DNA from: Polytrichum commune
Taxonomy: Eukaryota > Streptophyta > Polytrichopsida > Polytrichales > Polytrichaceae
DNA length: 64,000 bases
NCBI GenBank assembly: GCA_950295325.1
Contig: OX485804.1
Location: 40,548,001 to 40,612,000, forward strand
Direction: 5' to 3'
The notes beneath the pieces were generated by a model. The model was not told the DNA's origin. It saw only the letters and a list, made by a program, of their open reading frames with translations, and searched no databases. Of this stretch, positions 1-11,689 are shown piece after piece. Numbering within the stretch: the first letter of the stretch is position 1; each line of letters opens with the position of its first letter. Made by a program: the position numbers and the translations under genes.

Positions 1-725
1 GGATGTGTACTTAAACATGCGCGTACTTAAGCGGGAGATTACCGTACTCATCGTCTCTTCCAACTGGTTCTGTGTGCTAACTTATTGCATAGCGCTCACG
101 ATGAACGTTAGATTAGATTGAGCATGATGGTTTTGGGTGGGATCCACAAGTTGTCAGAGTGCACACAATCTATCACCAACAACAACTCCCCTGCTGCTGC
201 TGCTGCTGCTGCTGGCAAGTGTGCCAATTGCAAGCGGAGCGATTTCCAATGGCGCCAACGCTTGTGAAGCCGATGAGCTTTTGCTCTGAATGTGAGGAGG
301 AGCTAAGTTAGTTTGGCATGATGTGCCGGCCCAGCACATGGTGGCAGCCAGTGCCACCATGTTTTTACGAAACTGGCGAGGTTTTGTAGGGTTTATCCTT
401 CATCCTGTGCCTGGGGAGATTTTTGGGCATAATCGCTCGAGATCCAAGTGTTCTCCCATGTCCAACCGCTTGCATGTTGACATCTTTCGCTTTTTCTTTC
501 TCTCTCGATTTTGAGGTTGATTCTATGAATTCCCACTAAACTGATCGACGATTTTCCTCGAGTCCTGAATTCTTAACCGGTCATTTCTCAAACCCAACGA
601 GCTCATCTGTAACTAGCGCTCGGTTCTCCCTGTTCATTGCCTTGACCTCCATGGGAGGTCTCGTTGGGAGTTTTCATGGGGGAGTTGCTCCTCTGTGATT
701 TGGCATTGGTTGCTTTGTATGCAAA
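1..725. other. Intergenic, no gene supported
   Basis: Only short unrelated open frames occur here. There is a short GCT/GCA-type trinucleotide run near 190-215. I see no splice-linked coding signal and no recognisable domain. Confidence 0.5.
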
Positions 726-985
726 AGAGTTATGGTTAACGAAACCGTGGGCTTGATCCTTCTCTGAAAGAAAGTCATGTTAAGAGTTCGACGTTAGTTT
801 GTTGCGTGTCGGAGTCTATTTTGGAAACTTTTTGGACTTTTTCTTGTCATCTCAAAAGCTTTGAGTGAAATTTAGGATCTAAAACATGGTATGGATATGG
901 GACCCGCCACCCTAAATCCCATATCGGTCTATGCAAGGCTAGTTTGGCCTACCCTTTCTCCTAGGGGGTGGACTCTTCATTGGAA
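726..985 (+). mobile_element. Dispersed 370-bp MITE-like family A, truncated copy
   Basis: This stretch is a diverged copy of a family that recurs at 28850-29087 (minus), 29833-30203 (plus) and 40012-40385 (minus). Shared landmarks are the block around GGGCTTGATCCTTCT at the left, a block around TCTCAAA.CTTTGAG in the middle, and TTTAGGATCTAAAA after it. The better-preserved copies are about 370 bp and have short inverted ends related to GATGAAACCATGG. I cannot assign the superfamily. Confidence 0.6.
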
Positions 986-1559
986 ACTTAGATGACGTAC
1001 GTGGGTCACTATGAAATTAAACCTTATATATGGGAACTTTATGGAGAAAGACAAATGTATACGTACTAATGGCAAGCTAGAAAATGGATTCATGTATATA
1101 TACGAAGGCTTTCAATTGATTGTGATAAAATACCTCCACTACATAAATATAATATAAAACCTGATTTAAATAGGCCCTTTTTACATATGAAATCCACTTC
1201 CAATGAGAAAGTCATTGAACATGACAAAATGAGTTTCACCCTCAATAAGCAGATAGAGAATGTTCTTTGTGCTCATGGATTGAAATAAATTTGGGGGATC
1301 CGCATGGACTAGTGTAAGCCACCAAAACGTTGTTTGGATAATTATAGTGTGATCATAGGATTGGAACTCCCAAGAACCTTTGTAATTTCTATAATTCAAC
1401 ACATGTCCTCATATCCAATCAAGACGAGAACACATTGGCAAATCACATGACCCAACCCCTATGATTTTGTATTAATTGCCAAGCACTTGGGCCATGTTTG
1501 CTTAAGATATGCATGCCTCATTGGGGAAGATTTTAAATCCAACACCTGTCTTTGAAGTG

Positions 1560-1700
1560 ATTTTGGGTTAGGTGTGGGAATCTAAGAACGGACACGAAAA
1601 ATGAACATGTCCAAAAGAGATTGGACTCCTTTCTTAAAATCTATTAACGCCTTTAGACTCAAATGTCAACACAATAATTGCACAGACCTAGATATTCATC
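1560..1700 (+). repeat. Dispersed repeat family E
   Basis: The core is a GATCTAAGAACGGACAC-like segment followed by AAAGAGATTGGACT. The same core, on either strand, recurs near 6655-6800, three times in the array at 16869-17539, and near 18120-18230, 23240-23345, 27625-27720 and 40430-40490. The longer copies suggest a parent of 300 bp or more with no coding capacity. The type of element is unknown. Confidence 0.6.
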
Positions 1701-1796
1701 TAAAGAATCAACACAAATGCCATAACATCATTCAGATCCATAACAATGTTGAGTAAGATTGATAGTATTCCATAAAAAATTCCCCACATTCAATCT

Positions 1797-2060
1797 AGGA
1801 CACCTAACACAAAACCAGGAGACCATGGCACTCCAAACACTCACAACCGTTGGTTTAATCTATTCTATCATGCATGAGGACCCTCATGAACAAAATTTTA
1901 ATTGAAAAAGCATTTGGTTGAGGGCCCAGTCACACTACACTTGAGGGTCCGTGACCACGTTACATGATTTTGGAGGTGTTTTGGGACGGCCTTTGGACAC
2001 GTTCTTTTGGACTCTCACAATTTCATGGTCACGGCTCTTGGCTCGTGTGTGGAGTGGCCC
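1797..2060 (+). mobile_element. MITE family B, 5'-truncated copy
   Basis: This is the right half of a roughly 500-bp non-autonomous element with intact copies at 36927-37415 (minus) and 44171-44670 (plus). It ends in GAGTGGCCC followed by TTA. The intact copies have inverted ends related to GGGCCRCTTCACNCACGAG and 3-bp flanking duplications, which suggests the PIF/Harbinger superfamily. Confidence 0.7.
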
Positions 2061-2269
2061 TTAGTCCACACCTCCATGGACGGGGCTACTCGGAGATGCA
2101 ATCGACCGTTGACAACTACAATTGGCTGAGCCAACGTCTCGGTCAATTCCCGGCCAATGATGATGCAAACTTTAAAGTGTTTTGAGCACCCTGTACGACT
2201 TTGGATGCTCTCCATCAGTATCTCTTCAAGTTCAGGTGCTTTAGTAAATGAGTTCATCAGTCAGGTCGA

Positions 2270-2520
2270 AGTGCACAGCACCACACCGGTTCTATGATCG
2301 GGGAGAACCGGCAGTTAGTTACAGATGAACCGGTTGAGTTTGAGAAAGAACCGGTTGAAGTTCAAGAACGTAGGAAAATTACCGATCATTTCTGAGGAAT
2401 TTATAGAATATACCCCACTTTAATAAAGGGAAACCGAAGGATGTCAACATGTAACCAGTTGGACTTGCAAACACTAGGATCCCAACCGATTATGCTCAAA
2501 AATTCCCCTGATCGTTACAC
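2270..2520. repeat. ACCGGTT-rich dispersed repeat family C
   Basis: This segment is rich in ACCGGTT motifs. It is clearly similar to 47874-48085, with shared blocks GGGGAGAACCG, GTTCAAGA and AACACTAGGAT in the same order, and more weakly similar to 10262-10430. It has no coding capacity. It abuts the foldback element that starts at 2521. Confidence 0.55.
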
Positions 2521-3563
2521 CGGTTATGGTATTTAGTGTCACGAACGGTATTTGCGAAGGGTCTAAACTAGATGCCTAGAGGTTTCAAAGTGTCACATCC
2601 GTTAATTGCCAATATGATGCTATTCATCAACATAAGTAATTCTTTTAAGTGAAAAAATTAGGTACATTATGACATTTAGCGTAGCACATTGTAATGCCTG
2701 AGATGATAATTTCGTGTTTTAATATGCAAGGGGAATATATTGTTGAGAATACTAATGACAAGTGTCATGTGTTTACATTTTAGTATGCAAGAGGGAGATA
2801 TTCTCGAGCACACCAATGCCAAGTGTCGTTTGTGTACACTTTAGTCAACTTTGTAAATGATTGTGTAACATAAGCATACACCTCAAAACACTATTGAACA
2901 TACTCATGTCAAGATATTGGTCAGCGCACTTGAACGCCAAGTGTGTGATGAGGTGACACCAATGGTCAAGTTTGTTGGTCATTAGTGTAACCTAGGTACA
3001 CCTCAAAATAGGGTAAGTGACATTGTTACACCATTCATGATATTTAGTATCACATGCGTAATAGTGTCACTAACCCTATTTTGAGGTGTATGCTAGGTTG
3101 CACTAATGATCAACAAACGTCACCATCAGTGTCACCTCATGACACTTAGCGTTCAAGTGCATTGGCTAATATTGGCATGAGCATGTTCTATGGCATATTG
3201 TTATGAGGTGTATGCCTTATTACACAATGGGCTACAAGTTGACTAAAGTGTACACAAACGACACTTGGCATTAGTATGCATAAGAATATCGTCCTCTTGC
3301 ATACTAAATTGTAAACACACAACACATGTCATTAGTATGCTCAATAATATATCCCCTCGCATACCAAAACGCAAGACTATCATCTCAAGTATCCCAATGT
3401 GCTACGCTTAATGTCATAATGCAAACAACTGTTCACTTTAAGAAATTACTTATGTCAACAAATAATTCATATTGGCAATTAGCAGATGTGACACTTTAAA
3501 ACCTCCATGCATCTAGTTTAGGCCCTTTGCAAATAGTGTATGTGACACTAAATACCATAAACG
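2521..3563. mobile_element. 1-kb foldback (palindromic) element
   Basis: The two halves are inverted copies of one another over about 500 bp each, with the centre near 3045. The outer ends read CGGTTATGGTATTTAGTGTC at the left and the near-perfect complement at the right, and both arms keep the same internal order of motifs. The terminal motif TATGGTATTTAGTGTCAC is shared with the short MITE at 59697-59927 and relates to 28044-28260, so these probably belong to one transposon lineage. There is no coding capacity. Confidence 0.8.
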
Positions 3564-3723
3564 ATGCACTGCTTGACTTCACTGAAAAGGTCGAGGCCCA
3601 GAAGGCAAATCCCCAGTTCTTTGGAGAACCAAATAGCAGAGGTCTCTCTACCTACCTCCATGCTCCAAAGTCCAGGGTCTCTTTGAAAATATATTTACAC
3701 CCAAGCCCTACTCAAGAGAGTTA

Positions 3724-4251
3724 GGGTGGGTTTAGACTTGGAGTCAAGGCTCAAAAATGGGTTGGGGTGAAAGAAATCCACTCCTCTCATTGGTAGAGAG
3801 GCTGGGACTCGCCTCTTCAAGTTTACACCATGAGTTGGGGCCAATTAACAAATAAATTATTTTATTCATCATGACAATGGCCTCAAGCCTTGGAAAAGAG
3901 AGCTCCCAACCTTGTGGACTCTTTCCCTCTAGTTGAGGCCATTGTCAGAGCTTTTATTTGCTTGTAGTAGTTTATTCTTTGAGCATTGAATAGGAGGGGA
4001 GACATTCTAAATTTATTATACTTTAATCATCATCCATAGAATAGTTCATGAGTACGTTGGAACCTCTCATAACCCTCTCATAATTGCAACCTCCAAATGG
4101 CCCCAACCCCACCTAAATAGGTTTACACATGAAAGCAATGAATGAAGTTAGGTTACTTTCTTATTAATGGCCTTGGGGGCCGATTTGCATGCCACATGGG
4201 ACATATTGGCCTTCGTTCACAATGGCCTTGGCCCCAAGTCTAAACAGGCCC
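3724..4251. mobile_element. PIF/Harbinger-like MITE with TTA target duplication
   Basis: The element is 528 bp. It is flanked by TTA at 3721-3723 and 4252-4254. Its ends are inverted repeats of about 30 bp: GGGTGGGTTTAGACTTGG at the left and the complement of CCAAGTCTAAACAGGCCC at the right. A TTA duplication with GGG-starting inverted ends is typical of Tourist-type non-autonomous PIF/Harbinger elements. There is no open frame of note. Confidence 0.8.
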
Positions 4252-4315
4252 TTAGTTATGCCTCCAGAATTTGATGTTGTAACTTAAGATAGTGGACTCA
4301 ATTTGACTCCCGAGC

Positions 4316-4833
4316 ATGCATACCAATGCGGTGCACGTGCCCATTGCCGTTGCCACACACAACTTGAGCTCAAGCTTGCAAGATTGGTGGGCCAAGGTAA
4401 AAGAATATGAGTCCTTGCATGTGCCTCAGATTGTGGAGTTTTATTTCAAGATTGCTAATTCTGGAATGTTTTCGACTCCAAGGCGACCTCGAACTAAGTT
4501 AGTGGAATTTGGATTGTACAGCTTTGATCAAGGTGAAGCATCACTCATTCACGCCCACGTAGGTTCATCTCTTTCTTTCTACTTTGGATTGACTTGACTT
4601 TGGCATGACTTTCGGTAGTGATAGGTGGGGGAAGTGCACCATGCTATTTGGGCAAGGCAATCCCGAATATGTTAGGATTGCGTGGGGCCAAAGCCCTCGG
4701 AGTGCGGAGGGATGAAGAGGAGGTTGTCATCTACGAAGAAGTCATGGACAACTATGATGCCGTGTGGAGAGACCACAATCTCTTTATTGCCGATCCAACT
4801 TCAATATTTTCTTGTAATGTTGAAGCTCCTTAA
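4316..4833 (+). other. Possible gene fragment, unrecognised
   Basis: Two adjacent open frames, 4316-4597 and 4618-4833, have a fairly protein-like composition, for example DWWAKVKEYESLHVPQIVEF in the first and DEEEVVIYEEVMDNYDAVWR in the second. A GT at 4560 and an AG at 4616-4617 could join them as exons. I do not recognise a family. A run of 19 A follows near 4951-4969, so a retroposed fragment is conceivable, but no matching target duplication is visible. Treat as an unproven pseudogene candidate. Confidence 0.2.
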
Positions 4834-5230
4834 TTTTATTGGCTTAGTTTGCTATATTTCTTGGGGTTGTTTGGTTCCATGCCATGCACTCAAAGCGTTG
4901 CCCCTCGGGCCCTCTCTTTGTTTCAGCTCCTAGTGGTCATGTTTGTCATGAAAAAAAAAAAAAAAAAACTTAAACATAAAAGTTGTAGAATTGTGAAGGC
5001 CAATTGTTGTATAAATTAGACAATGATGAACCAAAGTTTCATCATTTTTGGTACATGTGATGATGACAGTATGTTATCTTGGCAGAAATTGACTCCCATG
5101 ATTTAAAGTTCTCTTGAAAACCCGCATTTTGTTGTTGTGAATCAACAAGTGTTGTGGCTTTGGAGTGTACATCTCCGAGTGTTTCTACTCTTTCATGCAT
5201 TTGTGCTGTGTCGAGCTTTGCTTCTTCAAA

Positions 5231-5335
5231 GTTTAGGGTTTAGGGTTTAATACAATTCCAATAATGGAGATTGCACAGTAACACTTGTGAGACTTGTGGT
5301 GGGTTTTGAAGGTGTAGGGTTTAGGGTTTTGTGTT
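5231..5335 (+). repeat. Short TTTAGGG (telomere-type) motifs
   Basis: There are three TTTAGGG-type units near 5231-5248 and two more near 5315-5330. This is the plant telomere unit, but the runs are far too short for an interstitial telomere. They may be telo-boxes or chance. Similar short runs occur near 27118-27130 and 28316-28328. Confidence 0.4.
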
Positions 5336-5339
5336 GCAT

Positions 5340-6650
5340 TCTCTTCTTTATTTTTGTGTAGTGAGACGGCATTCTCGATTATAGATCGTTGGCATTTTCA
5401 AGTAATTCACAAGTTTGTCATTCCAATCCTAGCATTACACTCAGGAATCACACATTCCACGCTCAAAAGATCAAGATTGGAGATGCAAGTGGAAGGTGGT
5501 TTGCAAATAATTATTGACTTACAAGGGTTACTACTACTGTGAAGTAATTGCAAATGTCTCACACTTTGGCAATATCTTTTGACAACAAAACGACATGCAA
5601 TGGTCGAATGAATAGTGTGGTGATTTTCCAAGATGTGTGCATTTCCAACTCCGCATACAATTTTGGTTAGGTGCTTGAGGTGCCTACTTCCTCTACTTCC
5701 ATCATATTCATTTGTTTTGAATGCAAGCACCACCAAATTTTGGAATGCAGTGCTTCTTGTTGCATCAAATACTTAGTGGAAAGACTCATTTGTTTTCAAT
5801 TCACATGTTTAAATCCTACATTCATTCATACCACCAATGCTAGCACAAACATCCAGTATTCTTTGCAGTAACAATAACCACGTTAAATAAACCTGGCAAT
5901 ACCAATTAGCATTGACTTTGTAGTAACATTAAACACAAAATTTATTGGAAATAATAAAGACGACCATACAGTAATTGCAGCAAAAGTTGACACCAACAAA
6001 TTACATGTGTATAATAAGTAATACCTAGTGAGTTACTACGCATGGTTGTTATACCTACATGTGCTGTAAAATATGAAGTGGCTATCTAAACAGTGACTGT
6101 GGGAGCAGGGCCTATATTCTAACAATCTAACATGCCCTATTTTGAGAAAAGAAGTCCCAAACAATTGGGTGGTGCATGATCATTAGCACACGTCCAGGAC
6201 AACAACATTTTTACCAGGTCACGTCAGAGAGGGTCCATGCATTTACATTCATGAGAAGAGAAAAACTATGTTGTGTAAAAACCAGTCAAATTGATTGTCA
6301 CCTAGTACCCACAATCCTACTAGTGTATGTTCGTGTCCATCATTTGGGCACGTTCTTGAAGTCAAAGAGACCTCAACCGAAGGGACTCAATAATTGGGCC
6401 TTCCATGTGCCTTATGGCCTTGTTTCCCGGTTTAATTACCTCAAAATTTAAACGATAAAGAAGAGGAATGGTGCAGCTGGGTGGCCCAAGTCCAAACTAT
6501 AAGTTAGATTTTGCGTGTATAGGTGGCTCCTCAATTTGCTTAGTCAATCTCAATGAATGAGAAATAACGACTTGGTGGCCTGAACTTGCAGTCACAACAT
6601 GAATGTGTTGTGTTATTTGGTTGCTAGTCTTAGCCGGACCTCTATAATTT
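5340..6650. other. Intergenic, no gene supported
   Basis: AT-rich DNA with only short open frames on both strands. None carries a recognisable motif, and I see no repeat structure that ties it to the families elsewhere in the window. Confidence 0.5.
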
Positions 6651-6654
6651 ATCA

Positions 6655-6800
6655 ATGTGTGGTTAGTTGCGGATCAAAGAACAAACACCATAAAGACACA
6701 TCTTTAAAAGAGATTGGACTACATCTTCATATTTTATAAAGTACTCTGCAATCATTGTAAGGAGGATCTACGTATTCATCTAAGGCATCGACAATCATGC
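6655..6800 (+). repeat. Dispersed repeat family E
   Basis: A diverged copy of the family with core GGATC.AAGAAC.AACACC followed by TTTAAAAGAGATTGGACTAC and, further on, a TATTCATCTAAGG segment also present near 1690. Confidence 0.5.
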
Positions 6801-7409
6801 ACTTGTGATGATCATGATTAAATAAGGGGAGATCGATTTTTTTGGCCAATGTTTCATCGTAGATTTGCTAATCTATATACAATGGAAGATGTGGTGGTGG
6901 TGGTGGTGTTGCCCCACCGTTCTTGCAGAAAAATGAAAAACTTTTCCAAGAATAAAAGTCACATGTCAAAGATTCCTGCTCAAAATAAACATGTCACAAA
7001 GAAAGAGGAAGCAAATGTGGAAAGGTGGGGGGGCTACGAGTACAAAAGGTGGGTATAGTGGGGGATTCCCAGGGGAGGTGGCAGGCATGAAGCAATAGAA
7101 CAAAGTAGGACAATCTAATCAAAAAGAAAAGAAACTTCATTAATCCCGTAAAGAGCTCCATGGGGCATGTTGGCAGGTCATGAGGGCGTACAAGCATGGG
7201 CACATGCATACAAGCATAGGACATGGGCATGCGAGGCATACAAGCATGGCCATATAATTGCATTAGTGAATGGGGTTGGGTTCATCCATGATATTAATTC
7301 ATATGCACAAGTGCAACGGGCCGGGATGCCATGGGTCCAAGCTAGTGCAATACATGTTTCGTTGTGTAAATATAATTGGTAAAAGTTAGAGAAAATGATC
7401 GAAACAAAA

Positions 7410-7412
<3 letters not shown>

Positions 7413-7455
<43 letters not shown>
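7413..7455. repeat. (CA)n microsatellite
   Basis: An uninterrupted AC dinucleotide tract of about 43 bp. It produces a spurious open frame of repeated Val-Cys on the minus strand. Confidence 0.95.
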
Positions 7456-7456
<1 letters not shown>

Positions 7457-7528
7457 TAATTTGATAGAGTAGAAAGTACCAAAGTTTGCCTGCATCATAA
7501 CCCATCTAGAATATGTTGCCCTATCTTA

Positions 7529-9076
7529 GGGCCTGGCCACACCCAGGGGTGCCAGCCCGGAACCGGTGAGGTAACCGGATTTGGGGCAGATCCGGAACCC
7601 GCATCCGGTGGGTCCATACCGGACAACCTGTAGGTGTGTCAGAACCTGCCGGGGGCATGTTCCTCCCCGATAACGGAGCCAAGCACAAAGAAATGAGGGT
7701 TTTGAACTGCTGCTCCCAAGCAACGTTAGGGGTGAGGTTGGATGAGAATGCGTTTCGGTGGACAGAATATGTTAATCAGTCCTGCCTTGAAGTTGAGAGG
7801 GTCCTGCTCAAAAGTTCGAAAGGTTGTGAAGGTCTAGCACATTGAGAATTGACCAATCTGAGTGAATATTAGTTCTTCGCTGCGTCCGTGAGTTTTGGAA
7901 GTTTATGAAGAAGAGCCTAACTTCCTGGCTTCCTCATAGCCAGAACACAAAATATACAAAATCAGTGCCTGAACAAAATGGTATTCATACAGTTCTTGGA
8001 AAAAAACTTTGCAATATGCAACTTCCTCAACATTAGCGGCAGCAACACAATCTCAAGAACCACCTCGAAAAGCCCTTCGAATTTACAAAAGAGATCTACC
8101 TTTCCTGAATTTTCTGGGAGAGCAAGATTTATAGAACTTCATAGTTGCCGGCATTACTCTCCGAGATGAGATCCGCGACGGGTTGGTTGTTCCTCACACC
8201 CATCCGATACAGGAAAGGGATACAGATAAAGACTCCGCAATCCAAAAGGAAGCCTCAGGAAAGCTGAGATAGCATATGCATTACTTATTCAATTCATCCT
8301 CATCAAACGGATTACTATCATATCGTCCCACCATCTTTCCACCGCGCAGATTAGTTGCGCACTCCACCCAGAATTCAATCAAGCCCTCTCTACCAGATCA
8401 AACCCTCACAATTCCAATGCCCTGCCAACCCTATCCTACGGTCCATGGCGATGACCAAAATGCCCCCCACTCCTGCAATTTCGAACTCTCCCTCCGATCC
8501 AATCCACAGCTAGGGCACTGACCAAGAAAATAGCAAGCAAAGGATGGATTCCGAGAAAGAACGGGAGTTGTATGGATCCAAAAAGCCACAGGAGGTCTCT
8601 AATTACATAGAGAAGAAAGAGGTGAAGATTATTGATGAAAGGGAGATACGGAGGGGAGAAAGTGATACTGATCCATAGAGTGCCACCAAAACAAGAGAGT
8701 AAGTAACTTGGCAAGAAGAAGATGGATTCTGAGCAAAAACGGGAGTCGTAGGGCTCTAAAAAAAATGCAAAGTGTCTCTGATTGAAGGTGGAGAGCAGGA
8801 GATGATGCACGGAGTGCTGAAGGGAGGGATGGAGGAGAGAAAGAGGAAATGGAGCTCCTAAGTTAGCCACGGCACACGGTCGGAGAGCCATTGGAGAGCC
8901 AACAATAGAAAAAATTGGATGAACATTGGGGGTCACCGGCACAGACCTAGCCGGTGCGGCCTCCGTCATGGCCCCGGCATAAAGGACTGGCTAACCCCCC
9001 TACCCGGTTGGGAGCTTCCGGGTAGGCCTTGGTCGTATCCGGTCCCATGCCAACACCCCCTGGTGCGGTCATGCCC
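7529..9076. mobile_element. 1.55-kb non-autonomous PIF/Harbinger-like element
   Basis: The element is flanked by TTA at 7526-7528 and 9077-9079. Its ends form an imperfect inverted repeat of about 45 bp, starting GGGCCTGGCCACACCCAGGG at the left; the right end mirrors this with CACCCCCTGGTGCGGTCATG followed by CCC. It is more GC-rich than its surroundings. Inside, 8521-8620 and 8700-8800 are diverged direct copies of a GATGGATTC.GAG.AA..ACGGGAG segment. The 177-residue open frame on the minus strand at 8436-8969 crosses these copies and resembles no transposase, so I regard it as chance. Confidence 0.7.
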
Positions 9077-9079
9077 TTA

Positions 9080-10255
9080 GAAAGTCACATCTTGAACATT
9101 TTTAGCATTTAGAGAAGTACACTTTTTTTAAATATAATTTTTATTTTTTTTATTTTTTTTATTTTTGAGGGGGGGGCATGCTACAAACTAGTTATGAGTT
9201 TCAAAGTGTCATGATAGGGTGGTGTGTAATAGACCTAGTAGGAACTCATGTTAGATTAAAATAACTATTCCCATCATATAGATAACAATTGACAAACTTG
9301 TTTTTCTTATTTTTAGTTCTAGAGCTCAGTGAAAAGCACCCCTTTGGGATCTAGACACCATACCTTAGTATCATTTGCAATTGCGCATGGTCCCGGGTAC
9401 TTCATTATCCCATAGTTTATGTATATATGTGTGTTGAAGCTTTTTTTAGGGGGTGGCTATTTATCTAATACTTTTCTATTTCTAGTACCCTATTTCTCTA
9501 GTTTTGTTTTGCCCTGTTATCTTACACCCATTGGTAGTTTGAACTTAACTTTCTTATATTCAAATTTAGCCCTATGTTAATACAAAAAAATGCCTCTTTT
9601 TGTTGCTTAAAATAACTTGAACCGCTAGCAACTAGCATGTATTGTACGGAAGAGTTTATATTGGATGACATGAGCAGCCATGTACAAATATTCATCTACA
9701 TCGTGCACATCCTAGGGAAGACCCTCTAGAAGGTTTGTATCATACTAAACACAGTACCCTATGTGTATTAAAATTTGGGGGATTATAGATTTATAGTGTT
9801 GCAATTACTATCACTTACCAAGTGATTTTTCATCCAAACTTCAATCATCCATGACAATATTATATCACTAGCTGCTGACAAGAGAAGGTAGGGTTTTGGC
9901 AAATGGATGAACTCATCCATCATCCATGACAATATTTGTTCACTTATTCATAAGAATTGTCATCTGAAAAGTGGCCATAGTGACACTAAATACCATATTT
10001 AGTGTGGCTTTGTGCACAAGACCAAGTGCCTCACCCAATTTAGCCCTAGGGGGGGGATAAGCCATTAATTTAGATTCATGGATGTTCTTAAATGATGATA
10101 CTTAGACTTGTTATTCATGTGTGGGTGTCCACTCTTAGGTAATATGTCATTCTCAAGCTATGGGTAGTTTAACTGCATTATTTATGGTACTCAGTGTCAC
10201 GGACACTATTTGGAAACGGACACACTAAATTGCCTCTAACTTTACAAATGTCACC
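9080..10255. other. Intergenic with transposon remnants
   Basis: No gene is supported. A segment near 9775-9840 (GTTGCAATTACTATCACTTA and onward) is the inverted counterpart of 59570-59645. Near 9990-10010 and 10180-10210 there are single ends of the TATTTAGTGTCAC-type lineage seen in the foldback element. A T-rich, G-rich simple stretch lies at 9122-9178. Confidence 0.5.
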
Positions 10256-10261
10256 TTCATT

Positions 10262-10450
10262 ACTTGTCCTATGAACGGGGAGTACCGGCATTTAGTTACG
10301 ACCTAGCCGGTTGAAATTGAGAATTTCCGAATGAAATAGCAAAGTGTAGGATGAGCTTCCGGATGAATTTTTTTTTTGTAGGAAATGGACCGGTCTAGAA
10401 AATTATGTGTAGGAATTTTGCCTTTTACCTTTAGTGTAAGGGGGAAATTT
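10262..10450. repeat. ACCGG-rich repeat, family C-like
   Basis: This segment starts with GAACGGGGAGTACCGGCATTTAG-like sequence, corresponding to the start of the copies at 2290 and 47874, and then diverges. A further CCGG-rich, GGAAATTT-containing stretch lies at 11750-11960 on the other side of the LRR and hAT fragments. Confidence 0.45.
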
Positions 10451-10519
10451 ACCTACTGTAAATAATTTTTGTAGGCTAGTAGCCGGCCAATCTCATACTT
10501 TATAGGAATTAATTTTCAT

Positions 10520-10942
10520 ACTGGATCTCAAACCAGCAAACTGGATCTCTCCTACAATATCCTCCAAGGGAACTTCACAAAAAATGGGTTCGGTGTCTGC
10601 AAGGGGCTGCAAACCCTAAACCTAACAAGCAATGAGCTTGTGGGTAGCAACCGTAGCATACCTGCGGGGATGTACACACAGCTGCCATCCATCAAAGTGA
10701 TCGACCTTTCTCACAATTCTCTCACTGGGACCCTCCCAACTGAGATCAATTGCAGCAGCTTGCAGGTGCTGAGCCTCTCTTTCAACGACTTCACCGGCGC
10801 TATCCCTACTGGGCTTGGCTGGTGCCCGCAACTCACTCAGATCAAGAAGACCAATTCGTCGGAGCCTGTGGTTGTGTGGTCCAAATCTTACTGCCCGTAT
10901 GTCATTCTGGACGATTCTCTCCTGGATTGCTTCTGTGTTTGA
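10520..10942 (+). pseudogene. Leucine-rich-repeat receptor-like fragment
   Basis: An open frame runs from about 10474 to 10942. Between 10538 and 10860 it encodes about four plant-type LRR units with the LDLSxNxLxG pattern, for example KLDLSYNILQGNF, LQTLNLTSNELVGS, IKVIDLSHNSLTGTLP and LQVLSLSFNDFTGAIP. The homology then fades into an unrelated tail ending in a stop. There is no signal peptide, transmembrane segment or kinase domain nearby. In intact proteins such repeats form the extracellular part of receptor-like kinases. This is a stranded internal fragment, probably non-functional. Confidence 0.7.
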
Positions 10943-11186
10943 ATGTGTGCGAATTCTTGTGTGCATTCAAGTGACTGCATTGTGTGCATCAGGGAAATTT
11001 GTGGCACTGGCAATTTTGAGATGACAGAATTGAAAAGAAGAAGTGACGACTCCATGTTGCCTCGGTTGTGAATTATGTTGTGAATGCTTCATCTTTGAGC
11101 TTGTTATAGTCTATTTGTAAGCCCAAAATGTTGCTTCATCTTTTCAAGTCGGTCTAATTCTATACGAAATCCCTAATTTGACCTTT

Positions 11187-11435
11187 AGCATTCAAAATTT
11201 GATTAAAACACGGGTAAGGAATAGATTGGGAAGCAAAAACTTGGAAGCTTTACTCAGAGTTGCTTTAGAAGGGCCTGAAGAGGAGTATGATGCTATTTTG
11301 ATGGATGCCATGCCCATGTGGAAGAATGAAACAAAATACAAGTTTCTTTATGCTAACCCAACTACTTATCTGTCTGGTGCAGCCACGGGTCCTACAGCTA
11401 GCACTTCCACTTCAGTATATGATGATTTGTCTTGA
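11187..11435 (+). pseudogene. C-terminal fragment of a hAT-dimerisation-type protein
   Basis: The frame encodes FSIQNLIKTRVRNRLGSKNL followed by LEALLRVALEGPEEE and ends with a stop at 11433-11435. The pattern KTRxRNRLxxxxLExLLRxxxEGP is typical of the C-terminal dimerisation region of hAT transposase-like zinc-finger proteins. No upstream catalytic or BED-finger part is visible, so this is a terminal fragment. It lies about 330 bp after the LRR fragment and in the same orientation. Confidence 0.55.
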
Positions 11436-11582
11436 TACCTTGCATTTGGTTGCATCTTATGCTTTCCATTCTCTTCCCACATGTTTTGATTGTTATTAGT
11501 GGTGGATTGTATGTTCTTTCCTCTATGTTTTTTAACACATGCTTTGATTTTTGCATATGTGTGGGCATGTCGTACTAACCAG

Positions 11583-11632
11583 CTTCCCAAAAATGCATGA
11601 ATCTTATTCTAGGTTTGTGCATTTTTGGGAGG
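11583..11632. repeat. Short perfect-stem hairpin
   Basis: CCCAAAAATGCA and TGCATTTTTGGG face each other across about 20 bases. It lies immediately before the tRNA-like sequence at 11638-11689. Confidence 0.5.
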
Positions 11633-11637
11633 CTGAA

Positions 11638-11689
11638 TCTCTGGCCCTAATTTGGTAGGGGCAAAGCCAGGTTCAAATCCTGACAGAGA
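11638..11689 (+). other. tRNA-like relic lacking an anticodon arm
   Basis: TCTCTG and CAGAGA can pair as an acceptor-like stem. GCCC...GGGC encloses a TAATTTGGTA loop resembling a D arm, and CCAGGTTCAAATCCTGA resembles a T arm with a canonical GGTTCAAATCC B box. At 52 nt there is no room for an anticodon arm. It may be a deleted tRNA copy or the head of a tRNA-derived SINE. A functional tRNA is not supported. Confidence 0.3.

Noticed and set aside
5231-5335. Interstitial telomere repeat
   Set aside because: Only two or three TTTAGGG units in each run; too short to call more than a telo-box or chance.
8436-8969. 177-residue open frame on the minus strand
   Set aside because: It lies inside a non-autonomous inverted-repeat element, crosses internal direct repeats, and has no recognisable domain or coding neighbours.
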